NCBI RefSeq assembly: GCF_009372215.1
Contig: NZ_LWRV01000113.1
Location: 1-64,000, forward strand
Reading direction: 5' to 3'
Origin: Acinetobacter portensis
GTDB lineage: Bacteria > Pseudomonadota > Gammaproteobacteria > Pseudomonadales > Moraxellaceae
DNA length: 64,000 bases
Both the position numbers and the translations under genes were made by a program. The notes below the pieces were generated by a model. It was not told where the DNA came from. It saw only the letters and a program-made list of their open reading frames with translations, and ran no database searches. Positions 1 to 10,168 of this stretch are shown piece by piece; position 1 is the first letter of the stretch; each line of letters begins with the position of its first letter.

Positions 1-151
1 TTGATTTATGACGGAAGTCTAATGTAGTAAATGAATAAATCCAACTGTTTTGATAGGATTTTTATAAACAGTGCTGAACTTTACTTAACCTTAGCCTAAA
101 TAATCGTTAAACTATGACATTCTGCTGTATATCCAGACTTGGAGTAATTGT

Positions 152-1390
152 ATGTCGTGGCTTTCTTCACTTAAATCTGTCTTTTCACCTGCCAAAGGGG
201 TGAATGAAGAAGAAATCCAAAATGTGCTTCAAAATTACATTTTGCCAAATTCGACAAATCAATTAAAAGATCGAATTACGCAAGTAAATGTAGAAGGCCA
301 TACATTGCAAATTACAATTAATACAGTGCCTGCTGAAGCAGATGATTTGCAAAAAATCCATGATGATTTAGCGGATGCTTTGGAAAAATGTGGCATCACA
401 GAATTGAATATGCATGTGATTCAGCAAAAAACAGGCAGTTGTGGTCACGACCATAAAGAAGGTGAAAGCTGTTCAACGCCTAAGCCTGAAACAGCAAAAA
501 ATAATTTACCGCCTGTCGTGGATGCATCGGGTTCAGCCAAAGCAGAAGAAGATCCGAACAATCCACCTATTCAAAAAGCTGCTCCACAACAACGTGATGT
601 GCCAAAACATCCACGTATTCAAAATGTGATTCTGGTTTCATCAGGCAAAGGTGGTGTAGGTAAATCTACAACAACGGTGAATATTGCACTTGCACTTCAA
701 AAGCTTGGTTTAAAAGTGGGTGTATTAGACGCAGATATCTACGGCCCAAGTATTCCGACAATGTTAGGTAATGCAGGTCGTACACCAATGATTGAGGCAG
801 AACAATTTGTTCCTATTGAAGCATATGGTATGGCAGTGCTTTCAATTGGGCATTTAACAGGGGATAACAATACACCTGTGGCTTGGCGTGGTCCTAAGGC
901 AACAGGTGCGCTTATGCAGTTGTTTAATCAAACATTGTGGCCAGACTTAGATGTACTTGTGATTGATATGCCACCGGGTACAGGTGATATTCAATTGACA
1001 CTTGCTCAGCGCATTCCTGTAACAGGTGCGGTTATTGTGACAACACCACAAAACGTTGCCTTGCTTGATGCGACTAAAGGTATTGAGTTATTTAACCGTG
1101 TACAAATTCCTGTCATGGGTGTGATTGAAAATATGTCGACACATATTTGTTCGAACTGTGGTCATGAAGAACAAATTTTTGGTACAGGTGGTGGCGATAA
1201 ACTTTCTGAACAATATCAAATTCCATTACTTGGTCGTTTACCGTTAAATGCATCTATTCGTGAAAATGCCGATGCAGGTAAACCATCTGTTATTGTGGGT
1301 GATGCTGCAGCAGAAAACTATATGGATATTGCACAAAAAATTGCAGGCAAATTATCAAAAGTTGAAAAAGATCAAAGCCGAATTTTCTAA
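152..1390 (+). CDS. mrp: Mrp/ApbC-family iron-sulfur cluster carrier ATPase
   Basis: Cytosolic P-loop ATPase that binds and delivers Fe-S clusters. The 412-residue protein has an N-terminal FeS-assembly (DUF59-like) domain in about residues 15-90, a polar linker, and a Mrp/ParA ATPase domain. The deviant Walker A (GKGGVGKST) is at about 165-173 and a CxxC pair, expected to bind the bridging cluster, is at Cys333 and Cys336. The linker at about 95-107 holds two Cys and two His residues (CGHDHKEGESC), an unusual extra cluster of possible metal ligands. The ATG at 152 follows a GGAG-containing Shine-Dalgarno sequence. The gene is monocistronic and ends in an intrinsic terminator. The family assignment is secure; which client proteins it serves cannot be read from the sequence. 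Confidence 0.95.
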   Translation: MSWLSSLKSVFSPAKGVNEEEIQNVLQNYILPNSTNQLKDRITQVNVEGHTLQITINTVPAEADDLQKIHDDLADALEKCGITELNMHVIQQKTGSCGHDHKEGESCSTPKPETAKNNLPPVVDASGSAKAEEDPNNPPIQKAAPQQRDVPKHPRIQNVILVSSGKGGVGKSTTTVNIALALQKLGLKVGVLDADIYGPSIPTMLGNAGRTPMIEAEQFVPIEAYGMAVLSIGHLTGDNNTPVAWRGPKATGALMQLFNQTLWPDLDVLVIDMPPGTGDIQLTLAQRIPVTGAVIVTTPQNVALLDATKGIELFNRVQIPVMGVIENMSTHICSNCGHEEQIFGTGGGDKLSEQYQIPLLGRLPLNASIRENADAGKPSVIVGDAAAENYMDIAQKIAGKLSKVEKDQSRIF

Positions 1391-1416
1391 TTTTGTGTCA
1401 TTTTTAACGCAATTTA

Positions 1417-1446
1417 AAAAGCTCATCAGATGATGGGCTTTTTTTA
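1417..1446 (+). terminator. Intrinsic terminator after mrp
   Basis: Stem GCTCATC / GATGGGC (one G-T pair) with loop AGAT, followed by a run of seven T. Confidence 0.85.
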
Positions 1447-1589
1447 TGTGTAGAAAATTAGATTGCAAATTAGTTGATTAATCCACAATCCGACAAGCGG
1501 TTAAAAAACACCTCATTTTGTGATTATTTACTCTAATTTTAATTTCTAGAATATGAGTTCTCCCTAATCATGAAAAGAGTGTATTGAAA

Positions 1590-1763
1590 ATGATGACTCA
1601 AAAAATTCTAGCTACTGTAATTTTTTCACTTAGTGCCGTGGCTTTCAATGCTTCAGCAGCAATCATTAATAATGTAGATTTTCCTGCTGAGTTTGTTCAA
1701 GCAAAAGACAAAGTTGCTTCTGCCGATCAAGAGCAAGTAACCGCTGCTGATCATGCAAAATAA
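1590..1763 (+). CDS. Small exported protein of unknown function (57 aa)
   Basis: A short ORF with a clear Sec signal peptide: MMTQK, then a hydrophobic stretch ending in an ASA motif near residue 23. The predicted mature peptide is only about 33 residues, acidic and polar, with no cysteine. The start is one of two adjacent ATGs; the upstream bases are AT-rich with only a weak Shine-Dalgarno. A strong terminator lies 21 bases after the stop, and terminators bound the unit on both sides, so it appears to be its own transcription unit. I do not recognise the family. Signal-peptide structure plus its own terminator are the reasons for calling it real. Confidence 0.7.
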   Translation: MMTQKILATVIFSLSAVAFNASAAIINNVDFPAEFVQAKDKVASADQEQVTAADHAK

Positions 1764-1784
1764 AACTTAAGTTTTGCAGAGATT

Positions 1785-1809
1785 AAAGAGGGCATTAGCC
1801 CTCTTTTTT
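1785..1809 (+). terminator. Intrinsic terminator after the 57-aa exported protein
   Basis: Perfect 9-bp stem AAAGAGGGC / GCCCTCTTT with loop ATTA, running into T residues. Confidence 0.9.
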
Positions 1810-1968
1810 ATTGTAGATTTAACATATTGATGAATAAAAAATCAGTTAAATCATAAAAATAGTTAAATTTACAATTCAGTTACATTTGTTTCACAAGTAA
1901 TTCTTATTTTCAGCGCTTAATTCCCGATATTGAATAACACCCATATCTATTTTGTTTTAGGCATTCAC

Positions 1969-2391
1969 ATGAAATCTATCATTAAAGCTTTAGTTCTTAG
2001 TTTATCAACAGCAATTGCTGTACCTACTATGGCAACAACTACATCTGCACCAACGTTGAAACAAGTAGCAACTTCTGTTGCACAGCAAAAAACTGCTGAG
2101 AATAAAGATGTTCAAAAAGTAAATGCACAAAAACAAGTAGCATTAAAGAAAGCTGAAAAGAATAAAAAAGCCCTTGCTGACAAAGAGTTGAAAGAGCAAA
2201 AAGCAGTTCAAGAAAAGCTAAATAAGGCAAAAGTAAAAGCAGATAAGCAAGCGGCAAAATCAAAAGCGAAACAAGAAAAAAATCAAAAAGCCTTAGCGGA
2301 AAAACAAGCAAAAGCACTGAAAGAAAAAACAAAAGCAGATCAAAAAATTCAAATGACAAAAGATATTAAAAAATCTGTATTTACAGGTTAA
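1969..2391 (+). CDS. Secreted Lys/Ala-rich coiled-coil protein (140 aa)
   Basis: The N-terminus (MKSIIKALVLSLSTAIAVPTMA) is a typical signal peptide, cleaved near residue 22. The rest is low-complexity and strongly helical: repeating Lys, Ala, Gln and Glu with motifs such as EKNKKALAD and EKQAKALKEK, so an extended basic coiled coil is expected in the periplasm or at the cell surface. An in-frame TTG at 1930 would add 13 residues ahead of the signal peptide; ATG 1969 is preferred because it places the positively charged n-region at the very start. No catalytic motif is visible and the function is unknown. Composition bias makes database matches unreliable for this protein. Confidence 0.75.
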   Translation: MKSIIKALVLSLSTAIAVPTMATTTSAPTLKQVATSVAQQKTAENKDVQKVNAQKQVALKKAEKNKKALADKELKEQKAVQEKLNKAKVKADKQAAKSKAKQEKNQKALAEKQAKALKEKTKADQKIQMTKDIKKSVFTG

Positions 2392-2422
2392 TATTTTTTT
2401 AATCATTAGATTAAATTGATTT

Positions 2423-2450
2423 AAAAGACCCAAAGATTGGGTCTTTTTTT
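2423..2450 (+). terminator. Intrinsic terminator
   Basis: Stem AAGACCCA / TGGGTCTT (A-T extended) with a short loop and seven T residues; serves the coiled-coil gene. Confidence 0.9.
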
Positions 2451-2646
2451 ATATTTGTATGAAAATTAAACACTATGACTTTGCAGTCTATATCGTAATA
2501 ATAAGAGTGAATCCATGCCTAATGTATTGATAATCATCATTATATTTAATTTTTTGTTGCAATTAGATAATTCCGCTTACAATTGATTTTTTGCTAAGAT
2601 TTATCAACTGATCTATTCTTCGCTGATTCTCAGGTGAGGTCTTTAT

Positions 2647-3240
2647 ATGATTTCATGGTTATTTATCGGTTTAGTGGTGACTATTCTTTTAACACCAGGG
2701 CCAACAAACACGTTGCTTGCATCGTCAGGTATACAAGTTGGCATACGCAAATCTTTCCGATTAATTCCTTCTGAAGCATTTGGCTATCTTATTTCAATTA
2801 CGGCTTGGGGTTTCCTTATTGGAAAAGTTGCTGCGTATATGCCGTTACTCCCTGTAGTTCTTAAATTATTTAGTGCAAGTTATATTATTTATTTAGCGAT
2901 TAAACTTTGGCGTACAGCAAATGTTGAAGTGAGTTTTAATCAGCCGACCATTCGTGCACGAGAGTTGTTTGTTGCGACTTTGCTAAATCCTAAAGCTTTA
3001 TTATTTGCTTCGGCAATTTTCCCAGCAATTGCATGGCTGAACATTAATTATTATGTTTCACACATGCTAACATTCTTATTACTTATTGTGCCTATTGCAT
3101 TTTTTTGGACATATATTGGTTCTGTATTGGCATCGAATAAAATACGTTGGTTAAATCAAACCAATTTGCAAAAAACAGCATCTTTGGTCTTACTTAGTTT
3201 TTCAATTCCGCTAAGTTATTCTGCAATTTTAAGCCTTTGA
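2647..3240 (+). CDS. LysE/RhtB-family amino-acid exporter
   Basis: A 197-residue inner-membrane protein with about six hydrophobic segments. The N-terminus matches the LysE/RhtB pattern: a first helix followed by TPGPTN at about residues 17-22, then a glycine-containing second helix. Members export amino acids or related small metabolites using the proton gradient; the substrate cannot be told from sequence. A Shine-Dalgarno (CAGGTGAGG) lies about 7 bases ahead of ATG 2647. The length is slightly shorter than the usual 205-210 residues, mainly at the C-terminus. It stands alone between a terminator and dcd. Confidence 0.85.
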   Translation: MISWLFIGLVVTILLTPGPTNTLLASSGIQVGIRKSFRLIPSEAFGYLISITAWGFLIGKVAAYMPLLPVVLKLFSASYIIYLAIKLWRTANVEVSFNQPTIRARELFVATLLNPKALLFASAIFPAIAWLNINYYVSHMLTFLLLIVPIAFFWTYIGSVLASNKIRWLNQTNLQKTASLVLLSFSIPLSYSAILSL

Positions 3241-3364
3241 TGCGATATTCATCTCATTCCTTGAATTGAATTTCTTGCAAGATGCATAGACTTATTTTCA
3301 TTAAGCTAGATTTCAGTTAAAGTACTTCGCAGTGAATTATTTAGCATTATTTGGATAGAACTCA

Positions 3365-3934
3365 ATGGCAATTAAATCGGATCGCTGGATTCGCGAAATG
3401 AGCGAAAAGCACGGCATGATTGAACCGTATGCTGAAAATCAAGTCCGTTTAGATGAAAATGGTCAAAAACTGATTTCATACGGTGTTTCAAGCTATGGTT
3501 ATGATGTACGTTGTGCGCGTGAATTTAAAGTTTTCACAAATGTACATTCTGCAATTGTAGATCCGAAAAACTTCGATGATAAATGTTTTGTCGATATTGA
3601 AGCAGATGTTTGTATTATTCCACCAAACTCATTTGCCTTAGCGCGTACTGTAGAATATTTCCGTATTCCACGTAATGTGTTAACGGTTTGCTTGGGTAAA
3701 TCTACATACGCACGTTGCGGTATTATCGTGAACGTAACACCACTTGAACCAGAGTGGGAGGGTCACGTGACTTTGGAATTCTCAAATACAACAAACTTAC
3801 CTGCTTATATTTATGCAGGTGAAGGTGTTGCACAAATGTTGTTCTTTGAATCTGACGAAGTATGTGAAACATCTTATAAAGACCGTGGTGGTAAATACCA
3901 AGGTCAAACAGGCGTAACTTTACCTAAAGCTTAA
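3365..3934 (+). CDS. dcd: dCTP deaminase
   Basis: Converts dCTP to dUTP, feeding dUTPase and thymidylate synthesis. The 189-residue length is normal for the trimeric family. Characteristic motifs are present: SSYGYDVR at about 40-47, GKSTYARCG at about 112-120 and the catalytic [17 protein letters not shown] segment at about 126-142, which carries the active-site Glu. The start ATG 3365 is preceded by a purine-rich stretch. The gene is followed directly by a strong terminator and faces proS, which is convergent. Family assignment is secure. Confidence 0.96.
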   Translation: MAIKSDRWIREMSEKHGMIEPYAENQVRLDENGQKLISYGVSSYGYDVRCAREFKVFTNVHSAIVDPKNFDDKCFVDIEADVCIIPPNSFALARTVEYFRIPRNVLTVCLGKSTYARCGIIVNVTPLEPEWEGHVTLEFSNTTNLPAYIYAGEGVAQMLFFESDEVCETSYKDRGGKYQGQTGVTLPKA

Positions 3935-3949
3935 TGTTTTAAATAAAGT

Positions 3950-3979
3950 AAAAAATCCCGCTATTTAGCGGGATTTTTT
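3950..3979 (+). terminator. Intrinsic terminator after dcd
   Basis: Stem AATCCCGCTA / TAGCGGGATT with A-run and T-run on either side; may also act on leftward transcription from proS. Confidence 0.92.
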
Positions 3980-4062
3980 ATGTCATGCAGTTTTATATTT
4001 TGATCTTTTAACGTCCTCAATTGAAAAAATTAAAAGATCTATAAAACTGAATATTTCAGATT

Positions 4063-5778
4063 TTACTTGGCAAATTTTGCAAGCAATTCTTCTTTGGTTA
4101 AGTTCGTAGATTCTGCATCTGTACGACCTTTATATTCGAATGTACCTGCATCCAAACCTTTTTCGCCAATGACGATACGGTGTGGAATACCTGTTAATTC
4201 GATGTCAGAGAATTTAACCCCTGGACGTTCGTTACGGTCATCAAGAAGTACATCAAAACCTGCCGCTTGAAGTTCTGCATAAAGTGCTTCAGCAGCTTCT
4301 ACAGTGCGTGGAGATTTATGTGCATTCATTGGAACAATCGCAACATCAAAAGGTGCAATGGCAGCAGGCCAAATAATACCTTTGTCATCGTAATTTTGTT
4401 CAATTGCAGATGCAACCACACGTGTTACACCAATACCATAACAACCCATTGTCACAACTAAAGGTTTACCATCATCACCTAATACTTTACAGCCTAAAGC
4501 TTCTGAGTATTTTTGACCCAATTGGAAGATGTGACCCACTTCAATACCACGTTTAATTTGAAGTGTACCTTTACCATCAGGAGATGGATCGCCTTCAACA
4601 ACATTGCGTAAGTCATAAACTTCTGTGAATTGTGCATCACGTTCCCAGTTTACGCCTGTAGCATGTTTGTCTGCTTCGTTAGCACCTGCAACAAAGTCAG
4701 AAAGCACAGAAGCTGCACGGTCAATAATTACGGTTAAGCCTTTTTCAACTAAACCTTGAGGACCGCAGAAACCAGGTGTTAAACCAAATTCAGCAATTTG
4801 TTCTTCAGTTGCAAAAGTAAGTGGAGATGCAATTAAAGGATGTTTTTCAGCTTTAATTTCATTCAGTTCGTGATCGCCACGAATGAACAATGCAACAACA
4901 GGTACTTTTTTACCTTCTTCTGCTACACCTTGAACTAATAATGCTTTAACAGATTGAGCAGGATCAGATTTTAAGAATGTAGATACATCTGCAATTGTTT
5001 TTTGATTTGGTGTTTCTACAATTGCTAATGCTTGAGTTGGTGCAGCACGCTCACCAACAAGAACAGCTTCAGCCATTTCTACGTTCGCTGCATAATCAGA
5101 ATCTGTAGAGAATGCGATATCGTCTTCACCACTTGAAGCCAATACGTGGAATTCGTGAGAACCTGAACCACCAATAGAACCTGTATCTGCTTGAACAGGG
5201 CGGAAGTTTAAGCCTAAACGTGTGAAGATTTTGCAGTAGGCATCGTACATCACATCATAGGTTTCTTGTAATGATGCTTGGTCTACGTGGAAAGAGTAAG
5301 CATCTTTCATAATGAATTCACGTGAACGCATTACACCAAAACGTGGACGAATTTCGTCACGGAATTTTGTTTGTACTTGGTAGAAGTTAGCAGGAAGTTG
5401 CTTATAACTTTTCAATTCGTTACGTGCTAAGTCTGTAATGACTTCTTCGTGTGTAGGCCCAAGTACAAAGTCGTTGCTATGGCGGTCTTTAAAACGTAAT
5501 AATTCTGGACCGTATTGCACATAACGACCCGATTCTTCCCATAAAGATGCAGGTTGCGTTACAGGCATAAGTACTTGAAGAGAACCTGCGCGATCCATTT
5601 CTTCGCGAACAATCGCTTCAACTTTATTTAATACGCGAACGCCCATCGGCAACCAAGTATATAAACCTGAAGCCAATTTACGAATCATCCCCGCACGTAA
5701 CATGAGCTGATGTGAAATAACTTCAGCATCATTTGGGGTTTCTCTTAACGTTGCAAATAAAAAGCGACTCGCGCGCAT
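4063..5778 (-). CDS. proS: Prolyl-tRNA synthetase (bacterial type)
   Basis: Charges tRNA-Pro; class II aminoacyl-tRNA synthetase of 571 residues, the usual length for the bacterial form. Order of domains: catalytic core with motif 2 region ([12 protein letters not shown] near residue 110), the editing insertion domain at about 225-385, motif 3 ([13 protein letters not shown] near 445-460), and the C-terminal anticodon-binding domain from about 475. An in-frame upstream ATG at 5871 would add 31 residues, but the product from ATG 5778 ([15 protein letters not shown]) matches the conserved family N-terminus and has an AGGA Shine-Dalgarno 9 bases ahead. It lies 109 bp downstream of the RND pump gene on the same strand. 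Confidence 0.97.
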   Translation of the reverse strand: MRASRFLFATLRETPNDAEVISHQLMLRAGMIRKLASGLYTWLPMGVRVLNKVEAIVREEMDRAGSLQVLMPVTQPASLWEESGRYVQYGPELLRFKDRHSNDFVLGPTHEEVITDLARNELKSYKQLPANFYQVQTKFRDEIRPRFGVMRSREFIMKDAYSFHVDQASLQETYDVMYDAYCKIFTRLGLNFRPVQADTGSIGGSGSHEFHVLASSGEDDIAFSTDSDYAANVEMAEAVLVGERAAPTQALAIVETPNQKTIADVSTFLKSDPAQSVKALLVQGVAEEGKKVPVVALFIRGDHELNEIKAEKHPLIASPLTFATEEQIAEFGLTPGFCGPQGLVEKGLTVIIDRAASVLSDFVAGANEADKHATGVNWERDAQFTEVYDLRNVVEGDPSPDGKGTLQIKRGIEVGHIFQLGQKYSEALGCKVLGDDGKPLVVTMGCYGIGVTRVVASAIEQNYDDKGIIWPAAIAPFDVAIVPMNAHKSPRTVEAAEALYAELQAAGFDVLLDDRNERPGVKFSDIELTGIPHRIVIGEKGLDAGTFEYKGRTDAESTNLTKEELLAKFAK

Positions 5779-5887
5779 GGAAACTGTCCTAATAAATTTT
5801 GCGTGAAAGCAAAGAGTATACAATAAAAAATGAGGTGAGAATTTGTCGATCTCACCCCAATATTTTGCCAAATATGGTCAAGGGAAA

Positions 5888-8800
5888 TTATGACATGATT
5901 TTTTTAGTTTGACGCATCATAAAGTTTTTAAAATCGTCTAAATAGGTAAAAATCACAGGAACAACGACTAAGGTCAGTAGGGTGGAGGTAATAACGCCAC
6001 CAATCACAGCATGTGCCATAGGCGCACTTTGTTCACCGCCTTCGCCTAAACCAAGTGCAAGAGGTACCATTCCCATCACCATTGCACTTGTGGTCATTAA
6101 AATTGGGCGCAAACGTGTTTTACCTGCTTCAATAATAGCATCGTATCTGCTTGTGCCTTTATCCATTGCTTTTTTAATAAAGTCGATGAGTAATATGGCA
6201 TTTTTAGTGACCAAACCCATCAGCATGATAATGCCAATAATAGAGAACAAGTTCATGGTCGAATTGAACAAGAACAAGGCAAGAAATACACCAATGAGCG
6301 ATAAAGGCAACGATGCCATAATTGCCGCAGGATGTATAAAGCTATTGAATTGTGAACCTAAAACAATATAAATAAACACAATAGAAAGGGTAATTGCCGT
6401 TAAAGCATAACCTGCCGATTCTGCCATGTCTTTGTTTGAGCCTTGAGTATCGAAGCTATAACCGACAGGGAGTTTGAAATCACTTTGAATTTTTGCAATA
6501 TCTCCACCAATGTCACCTGTAGGTCGTCCTGATGTATTTGCTTCTATCAAAATTTCACGAGATAAATCACGACGATTAATCTGTGATGCACCAAGTGTTT
6601 CATCAAATTGGGCAACAGATGCTAAAGGAATCAGAATTGGATTGTTATCTGCATCAGTTTTTTGCGATGTTAAATACATGTTTTGAACATCGCTTGGTAA
6701 GCGACGTTTGTCTTCATTTAAACGCAGATTTACATCGTAAGTTTCACCATTTTCATCTTGCCAAGAAGTCACATCATCACCTGCAATAAGCGGGCGAACA
6801 ACGTTGGCAATTTGATTCACTGAAAGTCCTAAGTCACTTGCTAAAACCCGATTGATTTGAACATTTAAGGTCGGTTTCGGTTCTTTAAATGAACTTTCTA
6901 AATCGACAATACCATCGACTTTGGAAATTTTAGCCATAAAACGATCTGAAATTTTTTGTAGTTCGTTTAAGTCAGGGCCTTTAATTGAAATCATCACTGG
7001 TTTTTTGCCACCTGAAACCACTTCATCTGCCGATGCAATTGAGGTAATGGTAATCCCTGCAACCGATTTTAAGCGTTCACGGAATTCGTTATTTAACGCA
7101 TTGAGTTTTTGTGTGCGTTCAGAACGAGGGGTTACAGAAACACGCAAACTCACATGATTTTTGCCGCGATCTGTTGTGCTATTGATAGAACCATAAGTGG
7201 TTTTTACTTCAGGATGCTGACGAATAATGGCATCGACCTGTTGTAATTTTGCTTGTGAATATTCTAAAGATGCATTTACAGGCGTTTCGAATTTAATGCG
7301 AATTTCACCTTTGTCGGGTACAGGTACAAATTCTGTTCCGACAAATTTAGAGAGTCCTAAAGCGCCAAATAAAGAAGCAACGGCTATTAATAAAGTGATG
7401 AAACGGAACTTTAAGGCAAGTTTTAACAGTTTTTCATAGTGTTCGTTTAAATTGTCGAGTTTGCGTGAAATCCAATCGAAGAATTTTTGTAGTTTGTTTG
7501 GCTTTTTATTTGGATTGTGCTTTTCTGCCCAATGTGCTGAAAGCATTGGATCTAGGGTAAAACTAACAAACATCGAAATCAGAACAGCTGTGCTTACCGT
7601 CACACCAAATTGATAGAAGAAACGTCCAATAATACCGCCCATAAAGGCTACAGGTAGGAATACCGCAACAATCGTCAGGGTTGTAGCTAAAACAGCAAGA
7701 CCAATTTCCTTGGTGCCATCTAATGCCGCAGTTACATGATCTTTGCCCATATCTGCATGGCGCACAATGTTTTCACGCACCACAATGGCATCATCAATAA
7801 GTAAGCCAATACTTAAAGATAGTGCAAGTAGTGTCATCATGTTAATGGTGAAACCAAATGCCCATATAAAAGCTAATGTACCTAAAAGGGCAATAGGTAA
7901 AGTCAAACCTGTAATGATGGTAGAGCGGAATGAACCAAGGAAAAGTAGAACAATCAATATGGCTAAAACAGCACCTTCTACAATGGTACGAGCAACATCT
8001 TTAATACTGCCTCGAATTCCTTTAGAACTGTCTACAACAACTTTTGCGGTTGTGCCTTTTGGAAGTTGTTCATTTACAGATGCTAAGGTTTTATTCATGT
8101 TGTCGACAACATCAATCACATTAGAATCTGAGCTTCTTAATATATCTACGGCAACGGCAGATTGACCATTCAGATAAGCACTCGATTCCATTTCAGCTTG
8201 GCTGTCTTCAACGTTTGCAATTTGTTTAAGATAAATGGGCGCATCATTTTTATTGGCAACCACTAAATCGCCAAAGGCAAATGGATGAATGACTTTTGAT
8301 TTAATTTCGACAACAAGTTCTGAATTGGCTTGTTTCAGCGTTCCACCGGGCAGATCAATATTTTCAGATTTAAGTGTGTTGATAACTTGATCTACACCAA
8401 TGCCAAAACTTTGTAGTTTTTGTGGATCGACCTGAATACGAATTTGTCTTTGTGCATCGCCTAATAAGTTGACCGTACCAACACCAGAAACAGTTTTGAG
8501 TTGCGGGATAATACGTTGATCTAAATAAGAGCTTAAATCTCGTAAGGACATCGTATTCGATTCAAATACAATCGACATAATTGGGCTTGTTGTCGGGTCG
8601 TATCGTTCGACAATGGGGTCTTGAATTTCATCACGAAATTCGGCAGAAACAGGTGCAACTTTATCTCGAACATCTTGTGCTGCAACAGATGAAGAAACAT
8701 CTAAATTAAATTCTGCAATGATGGTCGATAAGCCTTCACTTGATTGTGAAATGACTTGTTTAAGACCTGAAATCGTATTGATTTGGTCTTCCATTTTTTT

Positions 8801-8992
8801 TGTAATTTCAGATTCAACGGTTTCGGGTGATGCACCCGGATAGTTGGTATAAATTACGACAAAGGGGAAATCGACATCTGGAAATTCTTCCACGCCCATG
8901 CGTTGCCAAGACGATAAACCCAATACCATCAAACAGAACATCATCATGATCGTAAAAACGGGATACTTCACACTAATTCGGGTTAACCACAT
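5888..8992 (-). CDS. RND-family efflux pump, inner-membrane permease
   Basis: A 1034-residue AcrB/HAE1-like proton-driven exporter: a first transmembrane helix, a large periplasmic loop (about 30-335), six helices, a second large loop (about 560-865) and a final helix bundle. The transmembrane-4 proton-relay pair Asp400-Asp401 is present in [16 protein letters not shown]. Porter-domain text such as [21 protein letters not shown] is typical. It lies 17 bp after the membrane-fusion lipoprotein gene and an AGGA Shine-Dalgarno precedes its ATG, so the two are co-transcribed. No outer-membrane factor gene is nearby, so the pump probably uses a TolC/OprM-type channel encoded elsewhere. Drug range cannot be inferred. 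Confidence 0.93.
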   Translation of the reverse strand: MWLTRISVKYPVFTIMMMFCLMVLGLSSWQRMGVEEFPDVDFPFVVIYTNYPGASPETVESEITKKMEDQINTISGLKQVISQSSEGLSTIIAEFNLDVSSSVAAQDVRDKVAPVSAEFRDEIQDPIVERYDPTTSPIMSIVFESNTMSLRDLSSYLDQRIIPQLKTVSGVGTVNLLGDAQRQIRIQVDPQKLQSFGIGVDQVINTLKSENIDLPGGTLKQANSELVVEIKSKVIHPFAFGDLVVANKNDAPIYLKQIANVEDSQAEMESSAYLNGQSAVAVDILRSSDSNVIDVVDNMNKTLASVNEQLPKGTTAKVVVDSSKGIRGSIKDVARTIVEGAVLAILIVLLFLGSFRSTIITGLTLPIALLGTLAFIWAFGFTINMMTLLALSLSIGLLIDDAIVVRENIVRHADMGKDHVTAALDGTKEIGLAVLATTLTIVAVFLPVAFMGGIIGRFFYQFGVTVSTAVLISMFVSFTLDPMLSAHWAEKHNPNKKPNKLQKFFDWISRKLDNLNEHYEKLLKLALKFRFITLLIAVASLFGALGLSKFVGTEFVPVPDKGEIRIKFETPVNASLEYSQAKLQQVDAIIRQHPEVKTTYGSINSTTDRGKNHVSLRVSVTPRSERTQKLNALNNEFRERLKSVAGITITSIASADEVVSGGKKPVMISIKGPDLNELQKISDRFMAKISKVDGIVDLESSFKEPKPTLNVQINRVLASDLGLSVNQIANVVRPLIAGDDVTSWQDENGETYDVNLRLNEDKRRLPSDVQNMYLTSQKTDADNNPILIPLASVAQFDETLGASQINRRDLSREILIEANTSGRPTGDIGGDIAKIQSDFKLPVGYSFDTQGSNKDMAESAGYALTAITLSIVFIYIVLGSQFNSFIHPAAIMASLPLSLIGVFLALFLFNSTMNLFSIIGIIMLMGLVTKNAILLIDFIKKAMDKGTSRYDAIIEAGKTRLRPILMTTSAMVMGMVPLALGLGEGGEQSAPMAHAVIGGVITSTLLTLVVVPVIFTYLDDFKNFMMRQTKKIMS

Positions 8993-9009
8993 AATATGTA
9001 TCCTAATTT

Positions 9010-10128
9010 TTAGTTTTTACTCATGACCACTTCTTTATGAATGTCCTGATCTGTGAATTTAATTCGACTGACCACATCATTTTGTTGTAAGCCTGAAATG
9101 ACTGCAGTGTTTTCATTGTAGCGTTGTTCAAGAATTTGAATATTTGCCTTGGTGATTTTGTTTTGGCGAATTACCCAAACATAAGGCTGAGTTGTTGCAT
9201 TTACAATTGTATCGAGTGGGATAATTTGTCCTGAAATTTGCGTAGATGAAACAATATTTCCATCAACAAATGAACCAATACTTAATGAGTTAATGGTCGT
9301 TGTTGGTTTTGCAAAGAACTCAATTTGGCGGCTGTTTGAATCTGCAATCGGGGAAATGCGCTGAATTGTGCCAGTAAGTTTGTTGGCATTACCTTGAATA
9401 TTAAACTCAACTTTTTGACCAAATTTTAGTGCAGATTGAGCATCGCTTGGAACTTTGGCTTGTAATTCGAGTTCATTGATATCGACAATTTCAAAAAGAG
9501 TTTGTCCCGCGCTCACGGTTTGACCTGGTTCAACTTGACGTTTTGTAATCACGCCATGAATAGGACTGGTAATTACACCATCTTGATTGGCTTTTTGTGC
9601 AATATTGACATTGGCTTGCTGCGCACGCGCGTTTTCCAATTGGCTTTTATAATCAAGTTCACTTTGCTCATATTCAACACGTGAAATAAATCCCTGATCT
9701 AATAAACGCTTTTTACGTTGCATCATGCTTTTTGCTTGATTGGCTTGTGCTTGCGCAGAATTTAAGTTCGCTTGAGATTGGGCTAATCGAGCTGCATTGT
9801 CTTGATTATTTAAGCGTACAAGAACCTGTCCTTTAGATACAGTTTGACCGACCTCTGCATTGACTGTAGTGGCAGTCGCAGTTACTTGAGCTTGAATACT
9901 ACTTTGATTTACTGCACGAATTGTGCCTGTAAAAGCAGTTTTTTCAATTGAATTGCCTTGCTTAACTTGAATTAAATCTGCCTGAATAAGTTCAATTTTA
10001 TTATTTTGTGCTTCTGTTGTTTTTGGTGCATCTTTACTACAAGCACTTAAAGCGATACATACACATAGCGTAGTCATACGAAGAGGCGTACATAAATGTG
10101 TTTTTAATAATGTTGCTTTAGCGTGCAT
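9010..10128 (-). CDS. RND efflux periplasmic adaptor (membrane-fusion lipoprotein)
   Basis: HlyD/AcrA-type adaptor that links the inner-membrane pump to an outer-membrane channel. The 372-residue product from ATG 10128 has a lipoprotein signal with an LSAC lipobox (Cys30), a lipoyl-like half motif, a helical hairpin rich in Gln and Ala at about 125-190, the second lipoyl half (GVITSPIHGVITKR near 190-200) and a beta-barrel region. ATG 10128 is chosen because AAGGATG lies 6-7 bases upstream; an in-frame TTG at 10176 would overlap the preceding gene. Transcribed with the RND permease. Related adaptors exist for metals and drugs, so the substrate class is open. Confidence 0.9.
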   Translation of the reverse strand: MHAKATLLKTHLCTPLRMTTLCVCIALSACSKDAPKTTEAQNNKIELIQADLIQVKQGNSIEKTAFTGTIRAVNQSSIQAQVTATATTVNAEVGQTVSKGQVLVRLNNQDNAARLAQSQANLNSAQAQANQAKSMMQRKKRLLDQGFISRVEYEQSELDYKSQLENARAQQANVNIAQKANQDGVITSPIHGVITKRQVEPGQTVSAGQTLFEIVDINELELQAKVPSDAQSALKFGQKVEFNIQGNANKLTGTIQRISPIADSNSRQIEFFAKPTTTINSLSIGSFVDGNIVSSTQISGQIIPLDTIVNATTQPYVWVIRQNKITKANIQILEQRYNENTAVISGLQQNDVVSRIKFTDQDIHKEVVMSKN

Positions 10129-10168
10129 TAATTCATCCTTTGATGGTAGAAGCGCTTTAAAATTCAAT

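Noticed and set aside
2039..2359. A Leu/Phe-rich ORF opposite the Lys/Ala-rich coiled coil
   Set aside because: Antisense shadow produced by codon composition of the real gene; no ribosome-binding site.
2529..2547. A Fur-like AT-rich dyad upstream of the LysE-type exporter
   Set aside because: Only about 12 of 19 positions match the consensus by hand count, near what AT-rich DNA gives by chance.
5779..5871. Longer form of prolyl-tRNA synthetase from ATG 5871
   Set aside because: Adds 31 residues not found in the family and lacks a ribosome-binding site; ATG 5778 has one and gives the standard length.
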